Assembly: GCA_018712465.1 (NCBI GenBank)
Contig: DVGY01000092.1
Span: 1 to 19,640, forward strand
Source: Candidatus Egerieicola pullicola
Lineage (GTDB): Bacteria > Bacillota > Clostridia > Oscillospirales > Ruminococcaceae
Direction: 5' to 3'
DNA length: 19,640 nucleotides
Positions 6,591-14,076 of this stretch are shown piece by piece (the first letter of the stretch is position 1; every line of letters begins with the position of its first letter). A program made the position numbers and the translations under genes. A model generated the notes under the pieces. It was not told where the DNA came from and did not search any database. It saw only the letters and a list, made by a program, of their open reading frames with translations.

Positions 6591-6844
6591 AAAGAAAAAG
6601 GATTTCCATATTTTGTAAAAACAAAATTGCATCATAAATCGAACTCGTGCAGTTCTATTTGTCTTTTTTACTCTTGTATCGTTTTTGAACCACGCATTCC
6701 GGTCGTTTTTCCCAACAGAATTTTCATCCCCCCTGCTGCCGGAATGATGGAAATACCATTTTAGAAAGGAGGTAAGACACACCATCCAAACCCCCGCTTC
6801 CCCAAAAGGGGGTTCCATTTCAACATAAGAAAGGAATGACAAAT
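6591..6844 (+). promoter_or_regulatory. Long leader of the GH43 gene with inverted repeats and an orphan Shine-Dalgarno
   Basis: No gene is supported in this AT-rich stretch. Visible elements in order are: TTTTGT/ACAAAA near 6617-6632; an exact 8-bp inverted repeat CATTCCGG (6695-6702) / CCGGAATG (6739-6746) 36 nt apart; a strong Shine-Dalgarno AAAGGAGGT (6765-6773) with no ATG, GTG or TTG at a usable distance; and a stem AACCCCC (6789-6795) / GGGGGTT (6808-6814). The working ribosome site AAGGA (6831-6835) comes last. The layout could be a regulated leader, but no known riboswitch class was recognised. Confidence 0.5.
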
Positions 6845-9430
6845 ATGCTATGCAGTTCAAAAACCAAACGAGTTCTTGGTTGGCTCGCCACCATCCTCTC
6901 CCTGCTGCTAGTTTGGACGGGAACGCAGACAGGAATCTCCCCTGCCTTTTCCGTGCAAGCAGCGGCCAGCTCCTCCTCCACCTCCAACACCACTCGGGTA
7001 TCGGTTCACGACCCCTCCATTTTTTACGACTCTTCCAGCGATGAATACTACATCTATGGCTCCCATTTAGCCCAGGCTTCCTCCACCGATTTAAGAAACT
7101 GGCAGGCGGAAGGAGTGCAGGGCTACGACAACGCCACTCTGTATGTCAGCGAAAACGTAGAGGGCACCTACTACCTGCAAAACAAACACAGCGGCTTGTA
7201 TCTGGATGTCACCGACGGCTCCACCGAAAACGGAACCAACATCCGGCAATGGAGTTACAACGGCTCTCAGGCACAGCAATTCCGCTTTGTCTCTACCGGC
7301 GACGGCTACTACTACATCCTCACAGGCGCTTCCAATTTTGAAAAGTGCGTGGACGTGGAGAACGGCAGTGCCGCAGACGGCGCCAATGTAATGCAGTGGG
7401 AATACTGGGGCGGCGAAATGCAAAAGTACCGGGTGGTCCAACAGCCGGACGGCACTTACGCCATCCTCACCAACGCCAGCGGCTGCCAATCCGCCTTAGA
7501 TGTTTACGATTGGAGCACCGAACCAGGCGGCAATGTCAACCAATGGACTTGGTCCGGCGGAGATTGTCAAAAGTGGAGTTTGATCGAAGCACAAGCCAAC
7601 AGCGGCAGCACCCAGGCATCCACCGGAGAGCCGCTGGAAACAGCGTTAGCGTCCCCCTTCCTGTGGGCCGGCTACAATGATGTAGACTGCTCCGGCGGCT
7701 ACGCTGTTTGGGCGCCGGATTTGATCTACAACCCAGACTATATTTGGCCCGATGGCACGGAAGGCGCTTACATGATGTATTTCTCCACCTCCTCCACCGC
7801 CATCCGTTCCTGCATCGCCTATGCGGTTTCCAAATCCGCTTCCGGCCCCTTCTCCTATGTGGATACCGTGATTTATTCCGGGTTCACCAACTACGACAAC
7901 AACGTCACCACCACTTCCGATCTGGGCACCAAAACCGTCAATACCCATTACAACAACACCAACCTGCCCAAGCTGCTGGAAGAAGGCAAAATCAGCTCCA
8001 TCCGCACCGGATGGTTCACCTCCAACGGTGGGTACAACAACACCCTGTTCCCCAACGCCATCGACCCCACTGTCCTCTTTGACGAGGATGGCAATCTGTG
8101 GATGACCTACGGTTCTTGGTCCGGCGGCATTTTCCTGCTGGAACTGGATCCCACCACCGGCGAACCCCTCTACCCCGGCCAAAACAGCGGCAACACCGAC
8201 GGGTACTTTGGAACCCGGATTGCCGGAGGATATGGGAAGTCCGGAGAAGCGCCTTACCTGTTCTACGATGAGGAAAGCGATTACTACTACCTGTATGTTA
8301 CCTACGGCTGGCTGGGCGTAGACGGCGGTTACCACATCCGACTGTACCGCTCCTCCACCATTGACGGCAATTACCAGGATGCTGCCGGAAATTCCGCCGT
8401 TTTCACCTCCACCACCAACCAGGCAGAACGGGGTATTAAACTGTTCGGCAACTACGATTTCTCCTCCTTCGACGGAGTAGGTTACAAATCCGGCGGCCAC
8501 AACTCTGTCTTCCGTGACACTGACGGCCAGCGGTATCTGGTTTACCACACCCGGTTCAACAACGGCACCGATTACCATGAAGTCCGAGTCCATCAGCAAT
8601 TTTTGAATCAGGACGGATGGCCGGTTACTGCAGTTTACGAATATCTGGGAAGCCAAATTTCTCCCACCGGCTACAGTCTGTCGGACATGGCCGGCACCTA
8701 TGAGCTGGTCAACCACGGCACCGATGCCTCCACTGCCAACGTGGGAATGCTGGCCACCCAACGGGTCAGCTTGAACCCAGACGGCACCATTACCGGGGCC
8801 TACAATGGAACCTGGACCTATCAATCCGGCACCTACTACTGTCAGATGACCATCAACAACGTGGTTTACAAGGGAGTTTTCTTCAAGCAAAAGGATGAAT
8901 CCTCTGCCCACAACGAAGTCATGACCTTCTCCCTGATTGGGGCCAACAACGAAAGTATCTGGGGCTCTCAGATTGCACCCTATCTGGACAATGTAGAAGG
9001 AACCTTCTATGTGAAAAACGCCTTCTCCAACCTGTATCTGGACGTGGCAGACGGCAGTGCCGCAGACGGCGCTAATGTGCAGCAATGGTCCTATAACGGC
9101 TTCCAAGCGCAGCAATTCCAGATTGTCTCCGACGGTGACGGCTATTACCACATCCTTACCGGGGCCTCCAACTTCACCAAAGCCCTGAACGTGGACAACA
9201 ACCTGACTGCCGACGGCACCAACATCAATCAGTACCAATACACCGGGGCAGCAAACCAACAATTCCAAATTCAAAAGCAGGCAGACGGCACCTATGCCAT
9301 CCTTAGCCGGAACACCAACGGTCTTTCCGGACTGGATGTGTATAATTGGAGCGATCAGCCGGGCGGCAATGTGAATCTTTGGAACTATTGGGGCGGCGAC
9401 TGCCAAAAATGGCTGTTAGAGCCGGTATAA
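6845..9430 (+). CDS. Secreted GH43 arabinanase-like enzyme with two ricin-B lectin modules
   Basis: Predicted extracellular endo-1,5-alpha-L-arabinanase-type glycosidase of 861 aa from the ATG at 6845, which has AAGGA nine bases upstream; the in-frame ATG at 6836 abuts that site. A signal peptide (KTKR, hydrophobic core, cleavage near VQA-A at residue 39) starts the protein. The first GH43 strand carries the catalytic base Asp56 in HDPSIF. A ricin-B-like module (about residues 103-249, with repeated Q-W and LDV motifs) follows. The fold then resumes with GGYAVWAPDLIYNP, Asp407 (AIDPT) and the general acid Glu468 (GEAPY). The Abn2-like C-terminal beta domain spans about 613-705. A second ricin-B module (about 715-861) ends the protein. 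There is no LPXTG or membrane anchor. Own promoter and terminator make it monocistronic. The family is firm; arabinan specificity is inferred from Abn2-type motifs such as YGSWSGGIFLLEL. Confidence 0.9.
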   Translation: MLCSSKTKRVLGWLATILSLLLVWTGTQTGISPAFSVQAAASSSSTSNTTRVSVHDPSIFYDSSSDEYYIYGSHLAQASSTDLRNWQAEGVQGYDNATLYVSENVEGTYYLQNKHSGLYLDVTDGSTENGTNIRQWSYNGSQAQQFRFVSTGDGYYYILTGASNFEKCVDVENGSAADGANVMQWEYWGGEMQKYRVVQQPDGTYAILTNASGCQSALDVYDWSTEPGGNVNQWTWSGGDCQKWSLIEAQANSGSTQASTGEPLETALASPFLWAGYNDVDCSGGYAVWAPDLIYNPDYIWPDGTEGAYMMYFSTSSTAIRSCIAYAVSKSASGPFSYVDTVIYSGFTNYDNNVTTTSDLGTKTVNTHYNNTNLPKLLEEGKISSIRTGWFTSNGGYNNTLFPNAIDPTVLFDEDGNLWMTYGSWSGGIFLLELDPTTGEPLYPGQNSGNTDGYFGTRIAGGYGKSGEAPYLFYDEESDYYYLYVTYGWLGVDGGYHIRLYRSSTIDGNYQDAAGNSAVFTSTTNQAERGIKLFGNYDFSSFDGVGYKSGGHNSVFRDTDGQRYLVYHTRFNNGTDYHEVRVHQQFLNQDGWPVTAVYEYLGSQISPTGYSLSDMAGTYELVNHGTDASTANVGMLATQRVSLNPDGTITGAYNGTWTYQSGTYYCQMTINNVVYKGVFFKQKDESSAHNEVMTFSLIGANNESIWGSQIAPYLDNVEGTFYVKNAFSNLYLDVADGSAADGANVQQWSYNGFQAQQFQIVSDGDGYYHILTGASNFTKALNVDNNLTADGTNINQYQYTGAANQQFQIQKQADGTYAILSRNTNGLSGLDVYNWSDQPGGNVNLWNYWGGDCQKWLLEPV

Positions 9431-9464
9431 TTCCATCCATGAAAAATCCAAAGTCATAAACAGC

Positions 9465-9510
9465 AACGGCGCTTCCGTCCTGATTTCGGGAAACGGAAGC
9501 GCCGTTTTCA
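9465..9510 (+). terminator. Intrinsic terminator of the GH43 gene
   Basis: Perfect 14-bp stem AACGGCGCTTCCGT (9465-9478) / ACGGAAGCGCCGTT (9493-9506) with a 14-nt loop, followed by TTT. It begins 34 nt after the stop codon. Confidence 0.88.
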
Positions 9511-9524
9511 AGATGATTTTTACT

Positions 9525-9564
9525 AAAAAGAAAAGCGGCAATCTTCTTTCGAAAACTGTCGCTT
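9525..9564 (-). terminator. Terminator downstream of tRNA-Ala
   Basis: On the minus strand AAGCGACA (plus 9557-9564) pairs with TGCCGCTT (plus 9533-9540), seven of eight positions. The run TTCTTTTTAG follows. It lies a few bases after the tRNA 3' end and converges with the GH43 terminator. Confidence 0.6.
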
Positions 9565-9569
9565 CTTGG

Positions 9570-9645
9570 TGGTGGAGACGGGGAGACTCGAACTCCTTAC
9601 CTCTACAATGCGAATGTAGCGCTCTCCCAGATGAGCTACGCCCCC
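9570..9645 (-). tRNA. tRNA-Ala (anticodon CGC)
   Basis: A 76-nt cloverleaf with encoded CCA. The anticodon loop TTCGCAT gives CGC (plus 9610-9612), which reads GCG. The acceptor stem has G3-U70, the identity pair of alanine tRNAs, and discriminator A73. D-arm and T-loop (TTCGAGT) are normal; the first T-stem pair is an A-C mismatch. It lies downstream of tRNA-Thr on the same strand. Confidence 0.95.
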
Positions 9646-9646
9646 A

Positions 9647-9674
9647 CAAAAACCGGCAAGTCAGCCGGTTTTGT
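9647..9674 (-). terminator. Terminator-like hairpin between the two tRNAs
   Basis: AAAACCGGC (9649-9657) and GCCGGTTTT (9664-9672) form a perfect 9-bp stem with a 6-nt loop; on the minus strand it ends in a T-run. Its position between tRNA-Thr and tRNA-Ala means it could stop most transcripts before tRNA-Ala or mark a processing point. No separate tRNA-Ala promoter is visible. Confidence 0.6.
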
Positions 9675-9681
9675 TGTCTGG

Positions 9682-9757
9682 TGGAGCTGGAAACGTGACT
9701 CGAACACGCGACCTGCTCATTACGAATGAGCTGCTCTACCAACTGAGCTATTCCAGC
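9682..9757 (-). tRNA. tRNA-Thr (anticodon CGU)
   Basis: A 76-nt cloverleaf with encoded CCA. The anticodon loop TTCGTAA gives CGT (plus 9722-9724), which reads ACG. Acceptor GCTGGAA/TTCCAGC is fully paired, discriminator is U73 and the T-loop is TTCGAGT. A near-consensus promoter lies just upstream. It is the first gene of the tRNA pair. Confidence 0.95.
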
Positions 9758-9787
9758 AAAATCGACTGTGCCATCCCTGACTTTGCA

Positions 9788-9816
9788 ATTATAGCACAGC
9801 CGCCGCCGATTGTAAA
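9788..9816 (-). promoter_or_regulatory. Sigma-A-type promoter for the tRNA pair
   Basis: On the minus strand TTTACA (plus 9811-9816), a 17-nt spacer and TATAAT (plus 9788-9793). It lies 31 nt upstream of the mature tRNA-Thr 5' end and starts 10 nt after the glycosylase stop codon. Confidence 0.85.
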
Positions 9817-9825
9817 GTGGTTTTT

Positions 9826-10440
9826 TCAATTTTCCGCCGGTGCGGAAAGGAAGGCGCTGTCCGCCACACAAAACCGATAGGGCCAGTTTGCGGCTTCCCC
9901 GGCGTAGTCGATGTGAATGCGCTTGCTCACTGCGATTTGCTCTTCCGGCAGAGCGGGGGCGTCTTCCAGCCAAAGCTGATCTCCCAGCAGATCCATGCCG
10001 TAACAGCTTCGGTCAATGGCCATGGCCTGACAGAGTTTTCCCGGACCGCTGCACAAATTATGAACCCGGTTGGTGTGCCGCCTCTGTTCCATAAACTTCA
10101 GTCCGGCCACCGGTTCCAGCGCCCGGAGCAGCACGACATGAGGCGTTCCTTTTGGCGCAGCAACAATGTTCATACAGCAGTGCATCCCATAGATCAAATA
10201 CACATAGGCAAAACCGCCGGGGCCAAACTGAATCCGGGTGCGTTGGGTATTACCTTTATAGGAATGAGCGGCGGGATCCTGCAGCCCCAAATACGCCTCT
10301 GTTTCTACAATTCGCCCGGCCGTAAGCTGTTCCCCCACCCGGCGCAGCAACACCTTGCCCAGCAACGCCTTGGCCAAAGACAAACCATCTTGCTGATAGA
10401 AACTGCGGGGTAAACTATGATTGCGATGTGAATCAAACAT
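9826..10440 (-). CDS. DNA-3-methyladenine glycosylase (AAG/MPG family)
   Basis: Base-excision repair enzyme that removes alkylated or deaminated purines such as 3-methyladenine and hypoxanthine. It has 204 aa, the usual bacterial length. The catalytic region reads RIVETEAYLG, with Glu48 equivalent to the catalytic Glu of human AAG and Tyr50 the base-stacking Tyr. His59 (DPAAHS), Tyr84 (IYGMH) and Asn91 (MNI) complete the pocket, and VLLRALEP follows. The start is the ATG at 10440, with AGGA seven bases upstream. An in-frame TTG at 10446 is too close to that site. The gene begins 9 nt after the AI-2E-family stop, so the two are probably co-transcribed. No terminator is visible, and the tRNA promoter follows directly. 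Family is firm. Confidence 0.94.
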   Translation of the reverse strand: MFDSHRNHSLPRSFYQQDGLSLAKALLGKVLLRRVGEQLTAGRIVETEAYLGLQDPAAHSYKGNTQRTRIQFGPGGFAYVYLIYGMHCCMNIVAAPKGTPHVVLLRALEPVAGLKFMEQRRHTNRVHNLCSGPGKLCQAMAIDRSCYGMDLLGDQLWLEDAPALPEEQIAVSKRIHIDYAGEAANWPYRFCVADSAFLSAPAEN

Positions 10441-10449
10441 GGTCAAGTC

Positions 10450-11778
10450 CTATTTCTTCTTTTTGCGGGAAAAAATCCGCACCCAACGGGAAGGGTGTTC
10501 CTCCTTCTTATGGCGCTTTTCAAATTCATCGTCAGAAAGCTGCGTGGTGCACACCTCACCGCTTTCCGTTTGATGCAGATACTCCAGGTCCATATATTCA
10601 ATAGTATCCGGATCCAGTTTGCGCTTGCGCAGCTGCCGGCCTACTCGTTCCTTAATCAGCACGTACAGCACTGCAAATACCGGCACCCCAATGACCATCC
10701 CCACAAAGCCAATGAGGTTGTTCATCACCAAAATGCTCACCATTACCCAGAAACCGGAAAGGCCGATGGAATCGCCCAAAATCCGCGGACTGATGACGGT
10801 GCCGTCAATCTGCTGCAGCACCAAAATCATAATGATGAACCACAAACAATCCCAGGGATCCACCATTAAAATCAACAGTGCAGAAGGAATGGCGCCGATG
10901 AAGGGGCCAAAATAAGGAATCACATTAAAGATGGTCATAATTACGCTGACCAGCAGAGCATAGGGCATCTGGAAAATGGCCATCAGGATAAAGCAGATCA
11001 CGCCCACAATCACAGCATTGATAATCTGACCGCTGATAAAGCCGCCAAAGGTGTGATGCGCCAGGCGGGTCACCCGCAAAATACCGTTGGCGTGGTCTGA
11101 CTTGAAGCAGGCAAACAGGATTTTCTTGGCTTGGGCGGAATACAAATCCTTGTGGTACAGCACGTAAATTGCCAAAATAAAGCCTACCACCAGGTTCAAC
11201 AGCCCGGTAAAGAAGCCCATAATGCCGTTGGTAAGATTGCTCACCCAATCTCCCATTTGAGGCAGCACAATGTCGCTGAGGAACCCAATGACGGTGTCCT
11301 GAAACTCATTGAAAAACTCACTGATTTGCTGCTGCAGATCCGGCTGGTTGGCCAAAAGCTCCATTAAAGTGTCCCGCAGATTGGTGAAGTAGCCGGGCAA
11401 GGCCACAATCAAACTGCTGATGGAATCAATCAGCTGAGGCAGCAGCAGCCACAGCAGCCCTGCAATAACAGCCAATGCAATGAGCATGGCGGTAACCACC
11501 GCCAGCGCCCGAGTGACCTTTTGAGCCTTGGCCTTCTTTTCGATCTTTTTGGCAATGCCGGGATAGTACAACTTTTCAAAAAAGCGCATCACTGGCAGCA
11601 GCAGATAGGCAATCACCAGTCCCATCAACACCGGCGTGAATGCGGCAAACAAGGTGCCAATCACTGAAGCAATGACTTCAAACCGCCAAAGAATAAACAG
11701 CAGCAGGATGGATGCCACAATCACTGAAAAAGCTACAATCCCCGCCGAAATATGCTTCGGTTCGATTTTACGTTTCAT
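10450..11778 (-). CDS. AI-2E family membrane transporter
   Basis: Integral membrane protein of 442 aa in the AI-2E/PerM family, whose members have been linked to autoinducer-2 export or Na+/H+ exchange; the substrate here is unknown. Hydrophobic segments are visible near residues 12-32, 38-62, 91-113, 190-208, 247-269, 272-304, 310-326 and 342-376. The family motif NVIPYFGPFIGAIPSA (285-300) is intact. An amphipathic stretch rich in Gln/Leu/Phe (135-170) precedes TM4. The C-terminus (377-442) is highly charged, ending in RKKKKK, and probably cytosolic. The ATG at 11778 follows GAGG at five bases; a longer in-frame start at 11853 runs through the promoter area and is rejected. It is followed 9 nt later by the glycosylase gene. 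Confidence 0.92.
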   Translation of the reverse strand: MKRKIEPKHISAGIVAFSVIVASILLLFILWRFEVIASVIGTLFAAFTPVLMGLVIAYLLLPVMRFFEKLYYPGIAKKIEKKAKAQKVTRALAVVTAMLIALAVIAGLLWLLLPQLIDSISSLIVALPGYFTNLRDTLMELLANQPDLQQQISEFFNEFQDTVIGFLSDIVLPQMGDWVSNLTNGIMGFFTGLLNLVVGFILAIYVLYHKDLYSAQAKKILFACFKSDHANGILRVTRLAHHTFGGFISGQIINAVIVGVICFILMAIFQMPYALLVSVIMTIFNVIPYFGPFIGAIPSALLILMVDPWDCLWFIIMILVLQQIDGTVISPRILGDSIGLSGFWVMVSILVMNNLIGFVGMVIGVPVFAVLYVLIKERVGRQLRKRKLDPDTIEYMDLEYLHQTESGEVCTTQLSDDEFEKRHKKEEHPSRWVRIFSRKKKK

Positions 11779-11823
11779 AACTCCCTCACATCCCTTTTGG
11801 AAACGTCGTTTTACTCTGCTTGT

Positions 11824-11852
11824 ATCATAACACAGGGAGGTGGAAAAATCCA
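11824..11852 (-). promoter_or_regulatory. Possible promoter for the AI-2E-family gene
   Basis: On the minus strand TGGATT (plus 11847-11852), a 17-nt spacer and TATGAT (plus 11824-11829). The -35 match is poor, and a GGTGGA/TCCACC hairpin (11839-11854) overlaps it. No clear spoIIP terminator is visible in the same gap. Confidence 0.35.
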
Positions 11853-11884
11853 CCGTCTTCCCGGAAAAAATCCCAAAAGAGCGG

Positions 11885-13030
11885 TTATCCCTCTCCCGTC
11901 CACAAAGCCACTAAACTGTTTCCCACCAATACGGCGCTGCGCTTGGCCTGGGCAAGGGTATTGCCGTGGCTGCCAAATTCCAACAGCAGGCTTCCCGTGG
12001 TAAGATCCTGGTTGTAAAACCGGTTTTGGTCGAAAAGGATGGGGCGCATCAAATCCGGATAAAGTTGAGCGGCTTGTTGCTGCAACCCGGCAGCAAAGGT
12101 GAAATTCTGCCGGAAATTGGGGATCCGGTCTCCATCGGCACAGGAAATAATCATCACCTGTGCCACCTGCTGTCCTTCCACCGTGGCAGTGGGAGCAATC
12201 ACCGTATTGTCGTCCCGGGTAATGGCGTCCCGATGGACATCCAAGGTTACCTTGATGGAAGGGTATTGTTCCAGATACTTGCGCATAGTCTCTCGGCTGC
12301 GGTCATAGGCGCCGGTGTAGCTGGGATTGTCGTGCTGGGTTGTGTCGTGAATCACCTTGATTCCTGCCTGCTCCAAGGTCTGGGTCAGCACCTCCCCCAC
12401 TGCCACCATATTCTCTTCATTCTGATCGCTGCGGAAAGACTCATTCAGCCCATACCAGCCCCGCAAAGTGGGCAGATAGGATTCGGTGGCGTGGGTGTGG
12501 TAGATCAACACCTGGGGCTGATCGCTGTTTAATTCAATGTCAAAGGGCAATTCCTGCCGGGACAGAGACAAAATCTCCTCCGTCCCCAAACCGCTGAGGT
12601 TCCGAACCCAGCCGGAATCCAACGCTAAATATTGACTGCTGCTCCCTTCCCGATAGGTTTGCTGCACCACCGCAGCGGTGTTTTCAGCGGGCTGAGCGGT
12701 AGGATCTGCTGGATCGGCAATGGCAGCCAAAGCCTGGGCTGTGTCCTGCGCCGGCCGAACGGCGTCCTGAGATGGGGATTCCGTCTCTTCCGGCTGAGAG
12801 GCGGCCGGCTCCACCGGCTGGGCAGCTTCTTGGTTTTCGGTGTCGTTGATCTGCTCCACCATCTGCTGAGCAGCGGGAGAAAGAAAGCTCAATCCAGTAC
12901 ACACCGCTGCCGCCTGGGCTAAAGTGCCGGAGATAGGCGCCAACAGCGGCGGCAGCAGATACCACAACAATGCCCCGGCCGCTGCCACGGCCAACAGCCG
13001 AATCAGCCACCCTTTCAGCCGCTTTCCCAT
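11885..13030 (-). CDS. spoIIP: Stage II sporulation protein P (peptidoglycan amidase/endopeptidase)
   Basis: Part of the SpoIID-SpoIIM-SpoIIP machine that thins septal peptidoglycan so the mother cell can engulf the forespore. It has 381 aa. Residues 8-30 form one N-terminal membrane anchor. Residues 62-122 are a low-complexity Glu/Gln/Pro/Ala linker, expected outside the membrane. The catalytic domain then carries LIYHTHATESY (His178, His180, Glu183), LDVHRDA (His266, Asp268) and LLEFGSHGNT (Glu351, His355), the family's metal-site motifs. GGAGG lies about ten bases before the ATG. It is 65 nt downstream of gpr on the same strand, the same pair and order as in B. subtilis. A CATACACT box just upstream resembles a sigma-E -10 element. 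Identification is firm. Confidence 0.95.
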   Translation of the reverse strand: MGKRLKGWLIRLLAVAAAGALLWYLLPPLLAPISGTLAQAAAVCTGLSFLSPAAQQMVEQINDTENQEAAQPVEPAASQPEETESPSQDAVRPAQDTAQALAAIADPADPTAQPAENTAAVVQQTYREGSSSQYLALDSGWVRNLSGLGTEEILSLSRQELPFDIELNSDQPQVLIYHTHATESYLPTLRGWYGLNESFRSDQNEENMVAVGEVLTQTLEQAGIKVIHDTTQHDNPSYTGAYDRSRETMRKYLEQYPSIKVTLDVHRDAITRDDNTVIAPTATVEGQQVAQVMIISCADGDRIPNFRQNFTFAAGLQQQAAQLYPDLMRPILFDQNRFYNQDLTTGSLLLEFGSHGNTLAQAKRSAVLVGNSLVALWTGEG

Positions 13031-13061
13031 GCACCTTCACCCTCCCTGTCAATCTCAAACC

Positions 13062-13069
13062 AGTGTATG
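13062..13069 (-). promoter_or_regulatory. Possible sigma-E -10 element upstream of spoIIP
   Basis: The minus strand reads CATACACT, a full match to the known sigma-E -10 pattern CATACANT, 32 nt before the spoIIP start. The expected -35 region is weak (CTAAT about 14 nt upstream). In B. subtilis spoIIP is in the mother-cell sigma-E regulon, which fits. Confidence 0.35.
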
Positions 13070-13095
13070 ACAGGGGTAGACAGATTAGAATGGGA

Positions 13096-13920
13096 CTAGC
13101 CTGTCAAAGCCAGAATTTCCTCAGTTGACAGGGTGGGTTGAAGGGCAATATTGATGGCACAGGCAGTGAGTTTGGCGGCGTGCTCTAAAATCAAATCAAT
13201 CTCCCGAGGGGTGACAATCAAAGGCTGGGAAGGGCCGGAAATCTCCGCCACCATCGGCACTCCCACCCCAATCACCGGCACCCCCAACGTGCGCCGGTTC
13301 AGCTCCTGACGGTTGTTATGCACCCCGCTGCCGGGGACAATGCCGGCGTCGCTCATCTGTACCGTCCGCCCCAACCGCTCCAAACCGGAACAAGCCAGGG
13401 CGTCCACCACAACCACCGCTTGAGGCTGCACCACCCGGCACACCGCCTGGATCAGTTCCGCGCTCTCCACCCCGGTTTGTCCCAACACTCCGGGGGCAAA
13501 GGCGCTGACCGGGTTGACTCCCTCCAACCCGATCTCTTTGGTCAAAGAACCGGGAAGATGACGGGTCACCAAAATCTGATCTGCCACCTGGGGGCCGTAG
13601 GCGTCCGGGGTAATGCTGCGGTTACCCAGCCCCGCCACCAGCACCCGATGGCAGCCCTCCGGCAGCAAGCTTTTAAGACAGTCCGCCAAATCCTCCGCTT
13701 CCTGAAAAGACACCCCGCTGTCCCGGGCAAAAGGGGCAGGATCTGCGGTCAGATAGCGGCCTACCGGTTTTCCCATCCGCTCTGCCGCCTGAGGAGAAGA
13801 GACGGTAACCTCTTCGCAGGCCAGCTGCCCCTGGGTAAACCGGCGATGCTCCAACCCTTGCAAAGAAGCCTCTCCGGCAAAATCCATACATTCCAGGGCC
13901 AAATCCGTTCGGCTGTTCAT
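13096..13920 (-). CDS. gpr: Germination protease GPR
   Basis: Aspartate-type endopeptidase that degrades small acid-soluble spore proteins during germination, freeing amino acids and DNA. It has 274 aa, shorter than the ~370-aa Bacillus enzymes. The conserved RTDLALE is at residues 4-10, almost at the N-terminus, so little of the removable propeptide is present. Asp106 in AGLGNRSITPDAYGP and Asp173 in VVVDALAC match the two catalytic aspartates, and the ISGPSQPLIVTPREIDLI segment is typical. AGGAG lies seven bases before the ATG at 13920. It heads the gpr-spoIIP pair and diverges from rpsT across 173 bp. Forespore-specific expression is expected, but no clear sigma-F/G promoter was recognised. 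Identification is firm. Confidence 0.95.
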   Translation of the reverse strand: MNSRTDLALECMDFAGEASLQGLEHRRFTQGQLACEEVTVSSPQAAERMGKPVGRYLTADPAPFARDSGVSFQEAEDLADCLKSLLPEGCHRVLVAGLGNRSITPDAYGPQVADQILVTRHLPGSLTKEIGLEGVNPVSAFAPGVLGQTGVESAELIQAVCRVVQPQAVVVVDALACSGLERLGRTVQMSDAGIVPGSGVHNNRQELNRRTLGVPVIGVGVPMVAEISGPSQPLIVTPREIDLILEHAAKLTACAINIALQPTLSTEEILALTG

Positions 13921-13958
13921 ACAATACTCCTAAATCTAAAATTTGTTCCAATTACCCC

Positions 13959-13987
13959 TTGCGTTTCGCCGCATTCCGTGGTATCAT
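13959..13987 (+). promoter_or_regulatory. Sigma-A-type promoter for rpsT
   Basis: TTGCGT (13959-13964), a 17-nt spacer and TATCAT (13982-13987). The predicted start near 13994 leaves a leader of about 100 nt that contains the hairpin at 14030-14076. Confidence 0.6.
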
Positions 13988-14029
13988 ATTGAATGCTGTC
14001 ATAGTCTTAACGTGTCTCAAAATAAGGGT

Positions 14030-14076
14030 ATGAAACGATTCTGTACCGCTAGTGTGTCTAACAATGGCGGTTTCAT
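14030..14076 (+). promoter_or_regulatory. Structured leader of rpsT, possible autoregulatory element
   Basis: ACCGCT (14045-14050) pairs with GGCGGT (14066-14071), six pairs. ATGAA (14030-14034) pairs with TTCAT (14072-14076) directly below it, leaving a 10-nt bulge on the 5' side. The structure ends about three bases before the AAGGAGG ribosome site. S20 is known to control its own translation in E. coli; whether this hairpin does the same is inference. Confidence 0.45.

Noticed and set aside
6500..6840. Catabolite (cre) or AraR operator near the GH43 promoter
   Set aside because: I found no sequence close enough to either known consensus to claim one.
6435..6860. 141-codon minus-strand frame across the proC-GH43 gap
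   Set aside because: It covers both promoters and the leader, has an odd composition and no ribosome site.
7646..9406. 586-codon open frame on the minus strand opposite the GH43 gene
   Set aside because: It is antisense to a clear GH43/ricin-B coding region, translates to a Gly/Val/Ile-rich sequence with no family motif, and lacks a ribosome site.
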